A DNA stretch of 17,107 bases, taken from positions 1-17,107 of the forward strand of contig CAMHPW010000011.1 of the NCBI GenBank assembly GCA_946187095.1. Reading direction: 5' to 3'. Shown here one piece after another: positions 1 through 8,698 of this stretch. The notes under the pieces were generated by a model. That model was not told the origin of the DNA and did not search any database. It was given only the letters and a program-made list of their open reading frames with translations. The stretch's first letter is position 1. Each line of letters starts with the position of its first letter. The translations under genes were made by a program, and so were the position numbers. Origin of the DNA: an uncultured Clostridia bacterium. GTDB taxonomy: Bacteria > Bacillota > Clostridia > Oscillospirales > Acutalibacteraceae.

Positions 1-16
1 TGCATTGAACAACGAA

Positions 17-70
17 GAAAAACATTTTTTAATAAAAATTTGAATATATTTTTATTAAAAAATGTTTTTC
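17..70. repeat. 23-bp perfect AT-rich inverted repeat
   Basis: Arms 17-39 and 48-70 are perfect complements around an 8-nt centre. It could be a bidirectional terminator, an extrusion-prone hairpin or part of a small mobile remnant. No adjacent gene in the window decides between these. Confidence 0.7.
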
Positions 71-124
71 ATAACATGTAGTATCTATTTTTATAAGTGA
101 TATTTAACCTAAATGGGCAAGAAG

Positions 125-158
125 TCCCCCGCCTCTAAGCGTCAGCGTAGGCGGGGGA
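125..158. repeat. GC-rich palindrome, possible IS200/IS605-type right-end remnant
   Basis: A perfect 10-bp inverted repeat (TCCCCCGCCT/AGGCGGGGGA) with a 14-nt loop, in an otherwise AT-rich region and preceded by AAG and followed by AGTATGTCAC, resembles the subterminal hairpin at the right end of IS200/IS605 elements. No tnpA or tnpB ORF is present, so this would be a relic or a short non-autonomous copy. It lacks a U tract on either strand. Confidence 0.4.
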
Positions 159-186
159 GTATGTCACTTTCTTATACTCGAATGTA

Positions 187-280
187 AAAACATTGAGCAG
201 GCGTGTGGCGGTATCGGATTTTATAATAGCCTGATAATCCAACATCAAATATAAAGGAAATTCTATTTGCTCAATGTTTT
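187..280 (-). terminator. Long-stem structure just after the operon, likely 3' end signal
   Basis: Starting 3 nt after the aminotransferase stop, a perfect 13-bp inverted repeat (AAAACATTGAGCA and its complement, 187-199 with 268-280) encloses 68 nt that can form smaller hairpins (CAAATA/TATTTG and GGATT/AATCC). The 3' arm ends in TTTTT on the minus strand. It may serve as a terminator with an unusually large, branched loop. The loop is much larger than in standard terminators. Confidence 0.5.
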
Positions 281-283
281 AGG

Positions 284-1450
284 TCATTGGTATAATATCT
301 TATTTCTGATATGCTCCAGCCTGTTCAGTGCCTCATATAAAGTTTCATCTTTTTTGGCAAAATGCAGGCGTATCAGATGATTGACATTTTCTCGGAAAAA
401 ACTTGAGCCGGGTACCGCACCTACTCCTACATCTCTTGCAAGAACTTCACAAAATTCCAAATCGCTTTCATAGCCGAATTCCGAAATATCAAGAAGTATA
501 TAATATGCTCCCTGCGGTATCGTATGGGAAATGCCTATATCATCAAGACCTTTCAGGAACAAGTCTTTTTTCTCTGTATATTTTGCCTGCAAACTCTTGT
601 AATATTCATCACCGAATTTCAAGCCTGTAACAGCAGCCTCCTGTAATGGTGCTGCTGCACCTACTGTCAGAAAATCATGCACTTTCTTTGCCACTTCAAT
701 AATATTTTTCGGAGCTATTATATAACCCAATCGCCACCCCGTTATGGAATAGGTCTTTGAAAGTGATGAACATGAAATAGTTCTTTCCCACATTTTCGGC
801 AATGATGCAAAATAAGTATGCTTATACGGCTCATAGACAATATGCTCATAAACTTCATCGGTAATTACAAAAGTATCATATTTTTCGGCAAGGTCGGCAA
901 TGATTTTCAGTTCATCATAAGTAAATACCTTTCCGCATGGGTTTGACGGATTGCATAATATCAATGCTTTCGGCTGCTGTTTGAAAGCGTTCTCCAATTC
1001 GTTGGCATTGAAATTGAATTCAGGCGGATACAATGGAACATATATCGGCTCCGCACCCGATAAAATAGTATCTGCACCATAGTTTTCATAGAATGGTGAA
1101 AATACTATCACCTTGTCACCGGGATTTGTAACAGTCATCATTGCCGCCATCATTGCTTCAGTGCTTCCGCAGGTCACAACTATCTCACCGTTAGCATCAA
1201 TTTTTCTCCCCATGAAACGTGACTGCTTTTCGGCAAGGGCTTCACGGAAATTCTGTGCTCCCCATGTAATGGAATATTGATGAAAGTCCTCCTTGGTAAC
1301 CTCTGCAAGCCTGTCAAGAAGTTCACGGGGCGGCTCGAAATCAGGAAATCCCTGTGATAAATTCACCGCTCCATATTGATTGGAAATTCTTGTCATACGT
1401 CTTATGACCGAATCAGTAAAATTTTCTGTTCTTTTGGAAAGTGAAGGCAT
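284..1450 (-). CDS. Class I/II PLP aminotransferase (methionine/aromatic, YbdL/KAT-like)
   Basis: A 388-aa fold-type I aminotransferase. PLP lysine K232 in SSLSKTYSITGWRLGY, N167/N170 in CNPSNP, D198 in ITDEVYE and carboxylate-binding R361 are present. The N-terminal VNLSQGFPDFEPP is characteristic of the kynurenine aminotransferase/YbdL group, whose E. coli member favours methionine and aromatic amino acids. The start at 1450 is preferred because GGGG lies 8 nt upstream; the ATG at 1468 would place that ribosome site inside the gene. It ends the operon, converting the 2-oxoacid made by the oxidoreductase to an amino acid or the reverse. Confidence 0.88.
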   Translation of the reverse strand: MPSLSKRTENFTDSVIRRMTRISNQYGAVNLSQGFPDFEPPRELLDRLAEVTKEDFHQYSITWGAQNFREALAEKQSRFMGRKIDANGEIVVTCGSTEAMMAAMMTVTNPGDKVIVFSPFYENYGADTILSGAEPIYVPLYPPEFNFNANELENAFKQQPKALILCNPSNPCGKVFTYDELKIIADLAEKYDTFVITDEVYEHIVYEPYKHTYFASLPKMWERTISCSSLSKTYSITGWRLGYIIAPKNIIEVAKKVHDFLTVGAAAPLQEAAVTGLKFGDEYYKSLQAKYTEKKDLFLKGLDDIGISHTIPQGAYYILLDISEFGYESDLEFCEVLARDVGVGAVPGSSFFRENVNHLIRLHFAKKDETLYEALNRLEHIRNKILYQ

Positions 1451-1474
1451 TATTTTATCCCCTTTCAAAATTCA

Positions 1475-1513
1475 AATCGGAAAGCAGATATTCATATATT
1501 CCGCTTCCCGATT
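1475..1513 (-). other. Stem-loop between CoA ligase and aminotransferase genes
   Basis: An 11-bp inverted repeat (arms 1475-1485 and 1503-1513, one G-U pair in RNA) in the 79-nt gap before the aminotransferase. On the minus strand it lacks a direct U tract, so it is not a clear terminator for this operon. On the plus strand it is followed by TTTTTT. It might tune expression of the last gene or protect the transcript, which cannot be decided here. Confidence 0.45.
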
Positions 1514-1529
1514 TTTTATTATATTGCAA

Positions 1530-2870
1530 TCAGATATTATAATCAAGTGTTCTTTCGTCTACCACACGTCTTGATTTATGCTCGGAACGGGTATTCAGTC
1601 CGCCGTCGGGATGTACAATTACCTTTGCAGGCTTTACACCGATACGGGCTTTAAGTGCTGCCGATACCTCTGCCGCTACTTCATCATCTGTCTTTGAATT
1701 ATCGGCTGATTTTTCTATCTCCACCGCATATTTATTTGTGAAGTCCTTTTCAAAGATACGGATAAGATATTCACCTGTAATGCCTTTCTGCTCACGCACA
1801 ACTGCTTCTATGTCACTTGGGAATACATTGACCGCAGAAACGATAAACATATCGTCTTTTCTTCCAAGAATATGTATTCTGCCGTGAGTTCTTCCGCATG
1901 AGCACTTTGTATTGTCAATACGACCTATATCACCTGTACGGAAACGGATAAGAGGACGTGCGTGTTTTCTGAGTGTTGTAAATACCAATTCACCGACCTG
2001 ACCCGGTTCAAGCACCTCTCCGGTATGAATATCAACAGTTTCGACGAGAATATGATTTTCCGCAATATGCAGACCGTCTTTCGCTTCGCACATTGCCGCA
2101 CAAGCTCCGAATATATCCGAAAGTCCGTAAAAATCATATACTTCTGCTCCCCATATATCTTCTATTGCCTTTCTTGTAGCGTCAATAGAACCTCCAAGTT
2201 CTCCGGCAACAATGATTTTCTTTATATTCAGGTCTTTTTTGGGGTCAATACCGCTTTTGAGAGCCTTTTCGCCCAACTGCCACGCATACGACGGAGAAGT
2301 CCATATAACTGTCGGCTGATAGGTTTTCAGTACAAAAAGCAGTCTTTCACTTGGCAAAGTACCTCCCCATATACATAATGCACCAAGATTTTGTGCACCT
2401 ATTACATCGGGACCGCCTACATAGAGCGAGAAATTCAGTGCATGAACATATCTGTCATTCGGTCTCATGCCTATCTGCCAGAACCAACGACTTTCGGTTT
2501 CCTGAAATTCATCAAAATCCTTTTTGGTAAAGGGGCTCATTGTCGGAACACCTGTTGAACCTGATGATGTCGAAATGAAAACCACATCTTCTTCGGGTAC
2601 GGCTGCAAGCTCTCCCAGAAATGAACCTACGCCCTGTGTATCTCTTTGAGTTGTCTTGTTGATAAACGGAAATTTCTGAATGTCTTTCAAAGTCTTTATA
2701 TCTTCGGGCTTTACGCCTGCTTCATCAAAGGAACGCTTGTAATATGGTGCATTGTCATACGCAAATTTTACGATTTCCTGCAAATCCGCAAGCTGTCTTT
2801 TTTCAAGTTCCTCACGGGGAAGTGTTTCCAATTCCTCGTCCCAATATTTATTATTAACATCTCTGCTCAT
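1530..2870 (-). CDS. Phenylacetate-CoA ligase-like AMP-forming acyl-CoA synthetase
   Basis: A 446-aa adenylate-forming ligase of the PaaK group, joining an organic acid to CoA with ATP. The AMP-binding loop SSGSTGVPT is at 102-110, with FYGLSD in the middle and RFRTGDIG near 310, then the C-terminal GRKDDMF hinge. Such enzymes use phenylacetate or related aryl or short acids, and the substrate here is not known. Next to a ferredoxin-linked 2-oxoacid oxidoreductase it could supply acyl-CoA for reductive carboxylation, or recover CoA energy in the opposite direction. RBS GAGGAG precedes the ATG at 2870. Confidence 0.88.
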   Translation of the reverse strand: MSRDVNNKYWDEELETLPREELEKRQLADLQEIVKFAYDNAPYYKRSFDEAGVKPEDIKTLKDIQKFPFINKTTQRDTQGVGSFLGELAAVPEEDVVFISTSSGSTGVPTMSPFTKKDFDEFQETESRWFWQIGMRPNDRYVHALNFSLYVGGPDVIGAQNLGALCIWGGTLPSERLLFVLKTYQPTVIWTSPSYAWQLGEKALKSGIDPKKDLNIKKIIVAGELGGSIDATRKAIEDIWGAEVYDFYGLSDIFGACAAMCEAKDGLHIAENHILVETVDIHTGEVLEPGQVGELVFTTLRKHARPLIRFRTGDIGRIDNTKCSCGRTHGRIHILGRKDDMFIVSAVNVFPSDIEAVVREQKGITGEYLIRIFEKDFTNKYAVEIEKSADNSKTDDEVAAEVSAALKARIGVKPAKVIVHPDGGLNTRSEHKSRRVVDERTLDYNI

Positions 2871-2885
2871 GTCAACTTCTCCTCT

Positions 2886-3773
2886 TTAATTGAAATTTCT
2901 TTTTATATACTCCCATTTTTCATCACGGGAATGCTTTATTATATCTATATCATCATCTGTCAGATGTTTAAATCGTGCCTGTTTTTTCAGATATTTTTCT
3001 ATATCCGAAAATTCATTCGGTTTATGGTTCAACCTGAAATTTCCGTTTTCGTATTCTGCAAGATACCACAATCCGCAATCAACTACTTCTTTGGCAATTT
3101 CAACCGTTTCATCAGTTTTTATGCCCCAGCCCGTCGGACACGGTGCAAGTATATGTATATATTTTGTGCCCTTTATACTCTTGGCTTTCTCAACCTTACG
3201 CATGAAGTCATTGAGATAACCTATACTTGCGGTTGCCGCATAGGGTATATTATGTGCCGCAACTATCTCAAACATATTCTTTTTTGGTCTGATATTGCCG
3301 TGTATATTCTTTCCTGCCGGAGTTGTGGTGGTCTTTGCACCGAAAGGTGTAAGAGAACTTTTCTGTATACCCGTATTCATATAAGCTTCATTGTCGTAAC
3401 AGATATAGAGAATATCATCATTTCTGTCGATAGCTCCCGAAAGTGCCTGTATGCCTATATCAGCCGTACCGCCGTCACCTGCAAAGCCTACTGCATGGAA
3501 ATCTGTTATTCCCTGAGCTTTCAAGCCTGCCTGTACTCCCGTAAGCATGGATGCCGTACCTGCAAATGTCGATATAATGGCATTATTCCCGAAACAAAGC
3601 TGAGGAAAGTTAAATCCTACTGCCGACATACAGCCGGCCGGCAAAACTGCTATGGCGTTTTCACCGAGAACCTTCAGTGCAATTCTTACGGCTAAACTTC
3701 CGCCACAGCCTGCACAAGCCTTATGACCGTAAAAAAATTCCGTTTCATTGAGCGTTTTTGCATTGACAGCCAT
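2886..3773 (-). CDS. 2-oxoacid:ferredoxin oxidoreductase, beta subunit (PorB-like)
   Basis: A 295-aa catalytic subunit binding thiamine diphosphate and one [4Fe-4S] cluster. C20 and C23 in KACAGCGG, C48 in PAGCM and C212 in APCPTGW are candidate ligands. GDGG (99-102) and N128 form the ThDP/Mg site. Stop-to-start contact with alpha (TGA then ATG, RBS AGGGGGTG) shows coupling. Its C-terminus is followed 15 nt later by the CoA ligase. Confidence 0.93.
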   Translation of the reverse strand: MAVNAKTLNETEFFYGHKACAGCGGSLAVRIALKVLGENAIAVLPAGCMSAVGFNFPQLCFGNNAIISTFAGTASMLTGVQAGLKAQGITDFHAVGFAGDGGTADIGIQALSGAIDRNDDILYICYDNEAYMNTGIQKSSLTPFGAKTTTTPAGKNIHGNIRPKKNMFEIVAAHNIPYAATASIGYLNDFMRKVEKAKSIKGTKYIHILAPCPTGWGIKTDETVEIAKEVVDCGLWYLAEYENGNFRLNHKPNEFSDIEKYLKKQARFKHLTDDDIDIIKHSRDEKWEYIKRNFN

Positions 3774-4934
3774 TCAGACACCCCCTATTCCCAAAAAATT
3801 TATCTTTGAAATTTCATTTTTCATCTCTGCAAATATATTTTCTATCTCATCAGGAGAAATATTTTTTCCTCCCAGACCGCCTATGTAATTGGAACTTGGA
3901 ATATTGATTCCTGCCTTTTGCAGAGCGGAATTTACATTGGTATAGACAGCACCCTCATTTCCGAAAGAAATATCCTTTTCAAGAACTGCAACAGCCTTTG
4001 CATTTTTTACAGCCTGTGCAATTTCTTCATTCGGAAACGGACGCATATATCTTATTTTCAGCAAGCCTACTTTTTCGCCCTGTTCCCTTAATTTATCCAC
4101 GATTTCACGAACAAGTCCCGATATACTTCCGAGGGTGATTAAAATATATTCTGCATCTTCCGTTTTATAATTCTCCGTCAGACCTGTATATTTTCTTCCG
4201 AAAATATTTTCAAATTTCTGTTCGGCTTCAAAAATCACATATTTGGCATTAAGTATTCCGATATGTTCTTTATATTTAAAAATGCTGTTTGTATCGGGAC
4301 CTGCCGAAAATGCAAGATTTTTCGGTTTGGACAAATCCATTTTGTTTTCAGTCTGAAAGGGCGGTAAAAATTCATCTGCCTGTTCCTGTGTCGGAACATC
4401 GACCACTTCATAAGTATGCGTTAAAACAAATCCGTCAAGATTTGCCATGAACGGTGTAGATACCGTTTTATTTTCAGCTATGTAATAGCTCATCAGTGCA
4501 AGGTCAAGAGCTTCCTGTGCATTTTCGGCATAAGTCTGTATCCAACCGCTGTCAAGCTGTGAAAGTGAATCCCTCTGGTCACCGTATATGTTCCACGGAA
4601 GTGCCGTTGAACGGTTGGCATTCATCATAACTATCGGAAATCTTCCTCCCGACGCATACGGCAGACATTCAGCCATATATAATAATCCCTGTGAAGAAGT
4701 CGCCGTAAATGCCCTTGCACCGACTGATGATGCACCTATGGCACACGATAAAGCAGAATGTTCGCTTTCAACGTGGATAAATTCAGATTTTAAACTGCCG
4801 TCCTCGACAAATTCAGACAGCTTTTCAACAACGATTGTTTGCGGTGTTATGGGATAGGCGGATATAACATGAGGTCTTGCAAGCCTGATTCCATAGGCAA
4901 AAGCCTCATCACCCGATAAAAAATGTTTTGCCAT
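3774..4934 (-). CDS. 2-oxoacid:ferredoxin oxidoreductase, alpha subunit (PorA-like)
   Basis: A 386-aa alpha subunit. SGDEAFAYG near the N-terminus, SAYPITPQT (25-33) and ESEHS (56-60) are typical of the pyruvate/2-oxoacid oxidoreductase alpha domain I, and the C-terminal half is domain II. The start at 4934 (MAKHFLSG) is preferred to an upstream ATG inside the delta gene because GGAGG precedes it and it gives a TAATG junction. It resembles the pyruvate type by overall sequence, but the actual oxoacid is unclear in this context. Confidence 0.92.
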   Translation of the reverse strand: MAKHFLSGDEAFAYGIRLARPHVISAYPITPQTIVVEKLSEFVEDGSLKSEFIHVESEHSALSCAIGASSVGARAFTATSSQGLLYMAECLPYASGGRFPIVMMNANRSTALPWNIYGDQRDSLSQLDSGWIQTYAENAQEALDLALMSYYIAENKTVSTPFMANLDGFVLTHTYEVVDVPTQEQADEFLPPFQTENKMDLSKPKNLAFSAGPDTNSIFKYKEHIGILNAKYVIFEAEQKFENIFGRKYTGLTENYKTEDAEYILITLGSISGLVREIVDKLREQGEKVGLLKIRYMRPFPNEEIAQAVKNAKAVAVLEKDISFGNEGAVYTNVNSALQKAGINIPSSNYIGGLGGKNISPDEIENIFAEMKNEISKINFLGIGGV

Positions 4935-5224
4935 TACTTTTCCGCCTCCAATTTTATCGCCTTGATTTTGCACACCTTTTTACATATTCCGCAACCTTTG
5001 CAGAAATTGTAATCTATATCGACTTTGCCGTCCTTTTTGAATATCACTCCGTCGGGACAGTAAAGATAACAATTCAAACACCCGATACATTTTGCTGTAT
5101 CTATCACAGGTCTGACATTCCGCCAACCTGCATTTTTGGTGACAAGATACCCCGCTTCAAAAGAGGTCGTATCGGGAATTTCCTCAAAATTGACAGGGAT
5201 TTTTTCTCTTAGAAACGGTTTCAT
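4934..5224 (-). CDS. 2-oxoacid:ferredoxin oxidoreductase, delta subunit (ferredoxin, PorD-like)
   Basis: A 96-aa small subunit carrying two [4Fe-4S] clusters that pass electrons to ferredoxin: C46/C49/C52/C56 in CIGCLNCYLYCP and C75/C78/C81/C85 in CKGCGICKKVC. The ATG at 5224 overlaps the gamma stop, and its stop overlaps the alpha start by one base, so all subunits are translationally linked. Confidence 0.95.
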   Translation of the reverse strand: MKPFLREKIPVNFEEIPDTTSFEAGYLVTKNAGWRNVRPVIDTAKCIGCLNCYLYCPDGVIFKKDGKVDIDYNFCKGCGICKKVCKIKAIKLEAEK

Positions 5225-5742
5225 CTTATGACCTCCTCAAATGCCGCTTTCACGGCAGGAATATTCTTTTCATAAAGTCTTTGGGGCATGGTCTGCATTA
5301 TTGCAGAATTTATCTCATCAAGGGAAACAAGCCCCGAAACTGCCGCCAATGCACCGAGCAGTATTGTATTTGTGATAGGCAGACCGAGATATTTTTCCGC
5401 AATGCTGTCACCGTCAATTGAGATAACTTTGGGATTATCAATTTTTTTCTTTGTATTCAGCAGAATTATTCCGTTTGCTTTCAATTCACCGAAAGAATTT
5501 TCACCGAAAAGTGTATCATCAAGATATATGCTGTAATCGGCTTTTGAAATTTCACTTCGGTTGCCTATCGGTTTATCGTCAAGTTTGGTGAATGCCCTTA
5601 TCGGTGCTCCCCTGCGTTCGGGACCGAATGACGGAAATGCCAGAACATACGAGTTTTCTTTTAAAGAGTATGCCTCTCCGAGAAGTCTTGATGCCGTAAA
5701 TGCACCCTGTCCCCCTCTGCCGTGCCATATAATTTCCTTCAT
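5221..5742 (-). CDS. 2-oxoacid:ferredoxin oxidoreductase, gamma subunit (PorG-like)
   Basis: A 173-aa gamma subunit of a pyruvate/2-oxoacid ferredoxin oxidoreductase. Characteristic WHGRGGQGA is at 6-14, then SFGPERRGAPIRAF. The complex interconverts a 2-oxoacid plus CoA with acyl-CoA, CO2 and reduced ferredoxin. RBS GGAGGT precedes the start. It overlaps the delta subunit gene by 4 nt. The subunit order gamma-delta-alpha-beta is typical of four-subunit enzymes. Confidence 0.93.
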   Translation of the reverse strand: MKEIIWHGRGGQGAFTASRLLGEAYSLKENSYVLAFPSFGPERRGAPIRAFTKLDDKPIGNRSEISKADYSIYLDDTLFGENSFGELKANGIILLNTKKKIDNPKVISIDGDSIAEKYLGLPITNTILLGALAAVSGLVSLDEINSAIMQTMPQRLYEKNIPAVKAAFEEVIR

Positions 5743-5755
5743 GCCTGTACCTCCG

Positions 5756-6736
5756 TTACGTTTTCCATCTGAGAAGATATTTTTGTATGGTATTGAAAAT
5801 AAATGATATTATCACTATTACGATTCCGACCACTATCAAGCCGACTATCGTTCTTGTATAATCTCCGAAATCGGAGTAATTTTTGATGTAATATCCAAGA
5901 CCGCTCTGTGCACCTATCATTTCGGCTGATGTCAGCAAAACGAATGAAACCGTTAAGCCCTGATTACAGCCAATAAATATCTGCTGAAGCGATGCGGGGA
6001 GAATTACCGAAAACATCATTGTGAATTTGTTCACGTTAAGAACCTTTGCTGAATCTATCGTCTTTTTTTCAACATTCATTACACCGCTCATTGTTCCGCC
6101 TAAAACAGGCCAGAATGTAGCCAAAAATATAACAAATACAGATACACTTCTGAATGTCGGCAAAAGTGCTATTCCATAGGGAATATATACGATAGGCGGT
6201 ATTGCACCTAAAAATTTTGATATATATGTTGCGGCACTTCCGAGCCTTGCACTCCAGCCGAGAAATAATCCCAACGGTACGGCAACAGCCAATGCCAGCA
6301 GATATCCTTGCAGAATGATTCCGACAGAGCTTTGTATATTGGTCAATATCTTGTCATAATCACCGATAAACTGCCAGAAAACTTTTCCGGGGGGCGGAAA
6401 CAGTGACGCTTTCAATATATTGAATTTAGCTGTGGCAAGTGTCCATGCAATCAACAGACCGTAAATGAAAGCCACGATATCTACAAAAAGATTCAGACTT
6501 GCCGGCTTTTTGATAAGAGCCGAAAGAATAAGAGTAAACAATTCAGCTCCTGCTGCAAACCATATCACATAAGAAGTGTATGTATCTGTTGTCAGCTTAT
6601 CGGGCAGAAACTGTATCAAAATGAGTACAGCAAACAAACTGTGAACAACTCTGAAATATCTGCGAAAAAACTCTGTTTTTAGTTTGGAATCTTTTTTTAT
6701 TGCCGGTGCGGCAATAATATTTGTCGGTGTATTCAT
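5756..6736 (-). CDS. ABC transporter permease, SsuC/TauC type
   Basis: A 326-aa integral membrane permease. The N-terminal extension has about three hydrophobic segments (near 27-45, 55-75 and 80-100), followed by the binding-protein-dependent transport domain with helices such as GYLLALAVAVPLGLFLGW and the conserved coupling loop around NVEKKTIDSAKVLNVNKF, close to the usual EAA motif. The gene starts in the stop codon of the ATPase and ends 13 nt before the oxidoreductase gamma subunit gene. Confidence 0.9.
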   Translation of the reverse strand: MNTPTNIIAAPAIKKDSKLKTEFFRRYFRVVHSLFAVLILIQFLPDKLTTDTYTSYVIWFAAGAELFTLILSALIKKPASLNLFVDIVAFIYGLLIAWTLATAKFNILKASLFPPPGKVFWQFIGDYDKILTNIQSSVGIILQGYLLALAVAVPLGLFLGWSARLGSAATYISKFLGAIPPIVYIPYGIALLPTFRSVSVFVIFLATFWPVLGGTMSGVMNVEKKTIDSAKVLNVNKFTMMFSVILPASLQQIFIGCNQGLTVSFVLLTSAEMIGAQSGLGYYIKNYSDFGDYTRTIVGLIVVGIVIVIISFIFNTIQKYLLRWKT

Positions 6737-7542
6737 TACAGCACTACCTCCTCGCCACCGATTTTATCTGCAATATCACTGTAAAACAGCGATAAAAGGT
6801 TATTTCTGAATTTATTGTATTCCCTCGTCTGTACCAACTCGGAACGGTTTCTCGGACGGTCAAACGGGACTTCCAATTCACGGTATACACGTCCCGGATT
6901 TGCCGTCATCATAACGATTTTATCCGAAAGAAGTATCGCTTCATCAATATCATGAGTGACAAATACAACGGTTTTTCTCGGACTTGCACCTTCCCATAAT
7001 TCAAGTAACAATTCCTGTAATATAGTGCGGTTTTTTGCATCTATCGCACCGAAAGGCTCGTCCATCAATAAAATATCCGTATCCATTGCCAATGCCCTTG
7101 CAATGGCAACTCTCTGCTGCATACCTCCCGAAAGCTGAGAGGGATATTTATTCTTGAACTGTTCAAGTCCCACTTTATCCAAAAATTCATCAGCTATTTT
7201 ATATCTTTCGGAACGGCTTGCGGAATGGTTAACTTGCTTGATACCGAAAGCGACATTTTTTCTTGCGGTCATCCACGGAAACAGGGAATAGTGCTGAAAT
7301 ACTACTCCTCTGTCCGTTCCCGTGCCTTTGATTTTTTCACCGTTGATAAGAATTTCACCGTCTGTGGGTGTATTGATACCCTCCAGAATACTCAGAAGGG
7401 TGCTTTTTCCGCAGCCGCTTGAGCCTATCACGCTGACAAACTCACCCTCCTCTATGGAAAAGCTGACATCTTTCAATGCAGTAAAACTCTTTTTCTTTTC
7501 GGTATAATCAACCGTTAAATGATTTATTTCGATTTTACTCAT
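6736..7542 (-). CDS. ABC transporter ATP-binding protein, SsuB/TauB type
   Basis: A 268-aa nucleotide-binding subunit that powers the importer. Walker A GSSGCGKST (40-48), Q-loop VVFQH (80-84), signature LSGGMQQR (137-144), Walker B ILLMDEP (157-163) and H-loop H197 are all intact. Highest similarity by pattern is to the sulfonate/taurine/nitrate subfamily. ATG at 7542 is taken as the start; a GTG two codons earlier is possible. It overlaps the permease start by one base (TAATG), indicating translational coupling. Confidence 0.93.
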   Translation of the reverse strand: MSKIEINHLTVDYTEKKKSFTALKDVSFSIEEGEFVSVIGSSGCGKSTLLSILEGINTPTDGEILINGEKIKGTGTDRGVVFQHYSLFPWMTARKNVAFGIKQVNHSASRSERYKIADEFLDKVGLEQFKNKYPSQLSGGMQQRVAIARALAMDTDILLMDEPFGAIDAKNRTILQELLLELWEGASPRKTVVFVTHDIDEAILLSDKIVMMTANPGRVYRELEVPFDRPRNRSELVQTREYNKFRNNLLSLFYSDIADKIGGEEVVL

Positions 7543-7559
7543 ATACACTCATCTCTGTA

Positions 7560-8672
7560 TCATTCAAATTCATCAAAATGCTTTTTCAATTCCTCATAGA
7601 TCTTATCATCGGGATTTTCTTTGATAAGACTTTCAAGGGCATCTTTATAAACATCTGTATTATAAAGCTTATCAATGTCATAATCTTCCGTATAGCCAAG
7701 CTCTACAATGGATTTTTTCAATTCAACTGTACCCTGCTTGTCGGGATCGGGAACTGATGTACCGTAACCGCCGTAAATTTCCGTATTTATTAAATCTTCT
7801 TCAATGTCAATGTATTTTTTAACGTCTTTGACGGTCTGTTCTTTATTCTCCTGTGTGAATTTATAGGCTTTTATCAATGCTCTTTCAAATGCCTGATAAG
7901 AGTTGGGATATTTTTTGAGCGACTCCGTTGCCGCTACCTGACGGCAGCATGGCTGATTTTCAAGGAGAGGTTCTTCCGAGCAGCGATAAACTATCTTATA
8001 TCCCTGACTTTCGGCAAGTGACGTATAGGGTGAATATGCCGAAACTGCATCAATACTGTCATTTTGGATAGCATTGTAGGCATCTTTCTGACTGTCAAAG
8101 TAAACAATATTTACTTTGTCCTTTCCCTCACCTATCTCAATGCCCTTGTCTTTCAGAAGTATCTGCAATTCCGCATCTTGTACGCTGTTTTTGACGGAAG
8201 CAACATTTCTGCCTTTAAGAATGGAAACATCCCATTCACTCAGTCCCTCAACATATTCGGGCTTGATAACATAACCGTGACCGTTTGTCATTGCACCGCC
8301 GAAAATTGTCAGGTCATGTCCCTTGCTCTGAAAAGTGATTGACGGTACCGAACCGATAAAGGCAACATCCAACTTATCGGATTCAAGTCCCGTTGCAAGC
8401 TCTGCCGCCGATGAAAACAGCGTGAGTGTCACATCAAGTCCTTCTTCCTCAAAATAGCCCTCCTCTTTTGCGACAAATCCGAGAAGATGTGCCGTAGAGT
8501 TGAGATGACCTAAATTAAAGCTTGTTTTTTCGAGTGAATTTGATGTTGTACTGTTTGATGTTGAATTATCATTGTTGTTTGAAGATGTATTTTGTGAAAC
8601 GTCGTTGCAACCTGCAAGGGCTGTTATTGTAAGTGTGGCTGCCAAAAGTGCAGCAGTAATTTTCTTGTTCAT
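7560..8672 (-). CDS. ABC transporter substrate-binding lipoprotein, sulfonate/taurine (SsuA/TauA) type
   Basis: A 370-aa extracytoplasmic binding protein. The start at 8672 is chosen because GGAAGGA lies 8 nt upstream and it gives a clean lipoprotein signal peptide ending LAGC (C22). A low-complexity Asn/Ser linker (about 27-50) follows. The mature part has the NMT1/SsuA-like fold: LGHLNSTAHLLGFVAKEEGYFEEEGLDV, ELATGLESDKLDVAFIGSVPS and ENQPCC. The family binds sulfonates, taurine, nitrate or thiamine precursors. It is followed by its ATPase and permease, then by organic-acid enzymes, so a carboxylate- or sulfur-containing ligand is likely, but not identified. Confidence 0.85.
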   Translation of the reverse strand: MNKKITAALLAATLTITALAGCNDVSQNTSSNNNDNSTSNSTTSNSLEKTSFNLGHLNSTAHLLGFVAKEEGYFEEEGLDVTLTLFSSAAELATGLESDKLDVAFIGSVPSITFQSKGHDLTIFGGAMTNGHGYVIKPEYVEGLSEWDVSILKGRNVASVKNSVQDAELQILLKDKGIEIGEGKDKVNIVYFDSQKDAYNAIQNDSIDAVSAYSPYTSLAESQGYKIVYRCSEEPLLENQPCCRQVAATESLKKYPNSYQAFERALIKAYKFTQENKEQTVKDVKKYIDIEEDLINTEIYGGYGTSVPDPDKQGTVELKKSIVELGYTEDYDIDKLYNTDVYKDALESLIKENPDDKIYEELKKHFDEFE

Positions 8673-8698
8673 ATCAATTTTCCTTCCATAATTAAATT

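Noticed and set aside
125..158. Rho-independent terminator at the GC-rich palindrome
   Set aside because: Neither strand has a U tract after the stem, and the operon already has a nearer candidate 3' end (187-280).
1475..1513. Terminator separating the aminotransferase from the operon
   Set aside because: On the transcribed strand there is no U run directly after the stem and no promoter was seen before the aminotransferase.
2646..3695. Long plus-strand ORF (349 codons)
   Set aside because: It is antisense to the clearly coding CoA ligase and oxidoreductase beta genes, and its translation is Cys/Phe/Tyr-rich with no recognisable domain. Other plus-strand ORFs are likewise shadows.
3774..5742. 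Housekeeping pyruvate:ferredoxin oxidoreductase
   Set aside because: The sequence resembles the pyruvate type, but position inside a transporter/CoA ligase/aminotransferase operon behind a Cys/Met leader argues for a specialised oxoacid. Not fully excluded.
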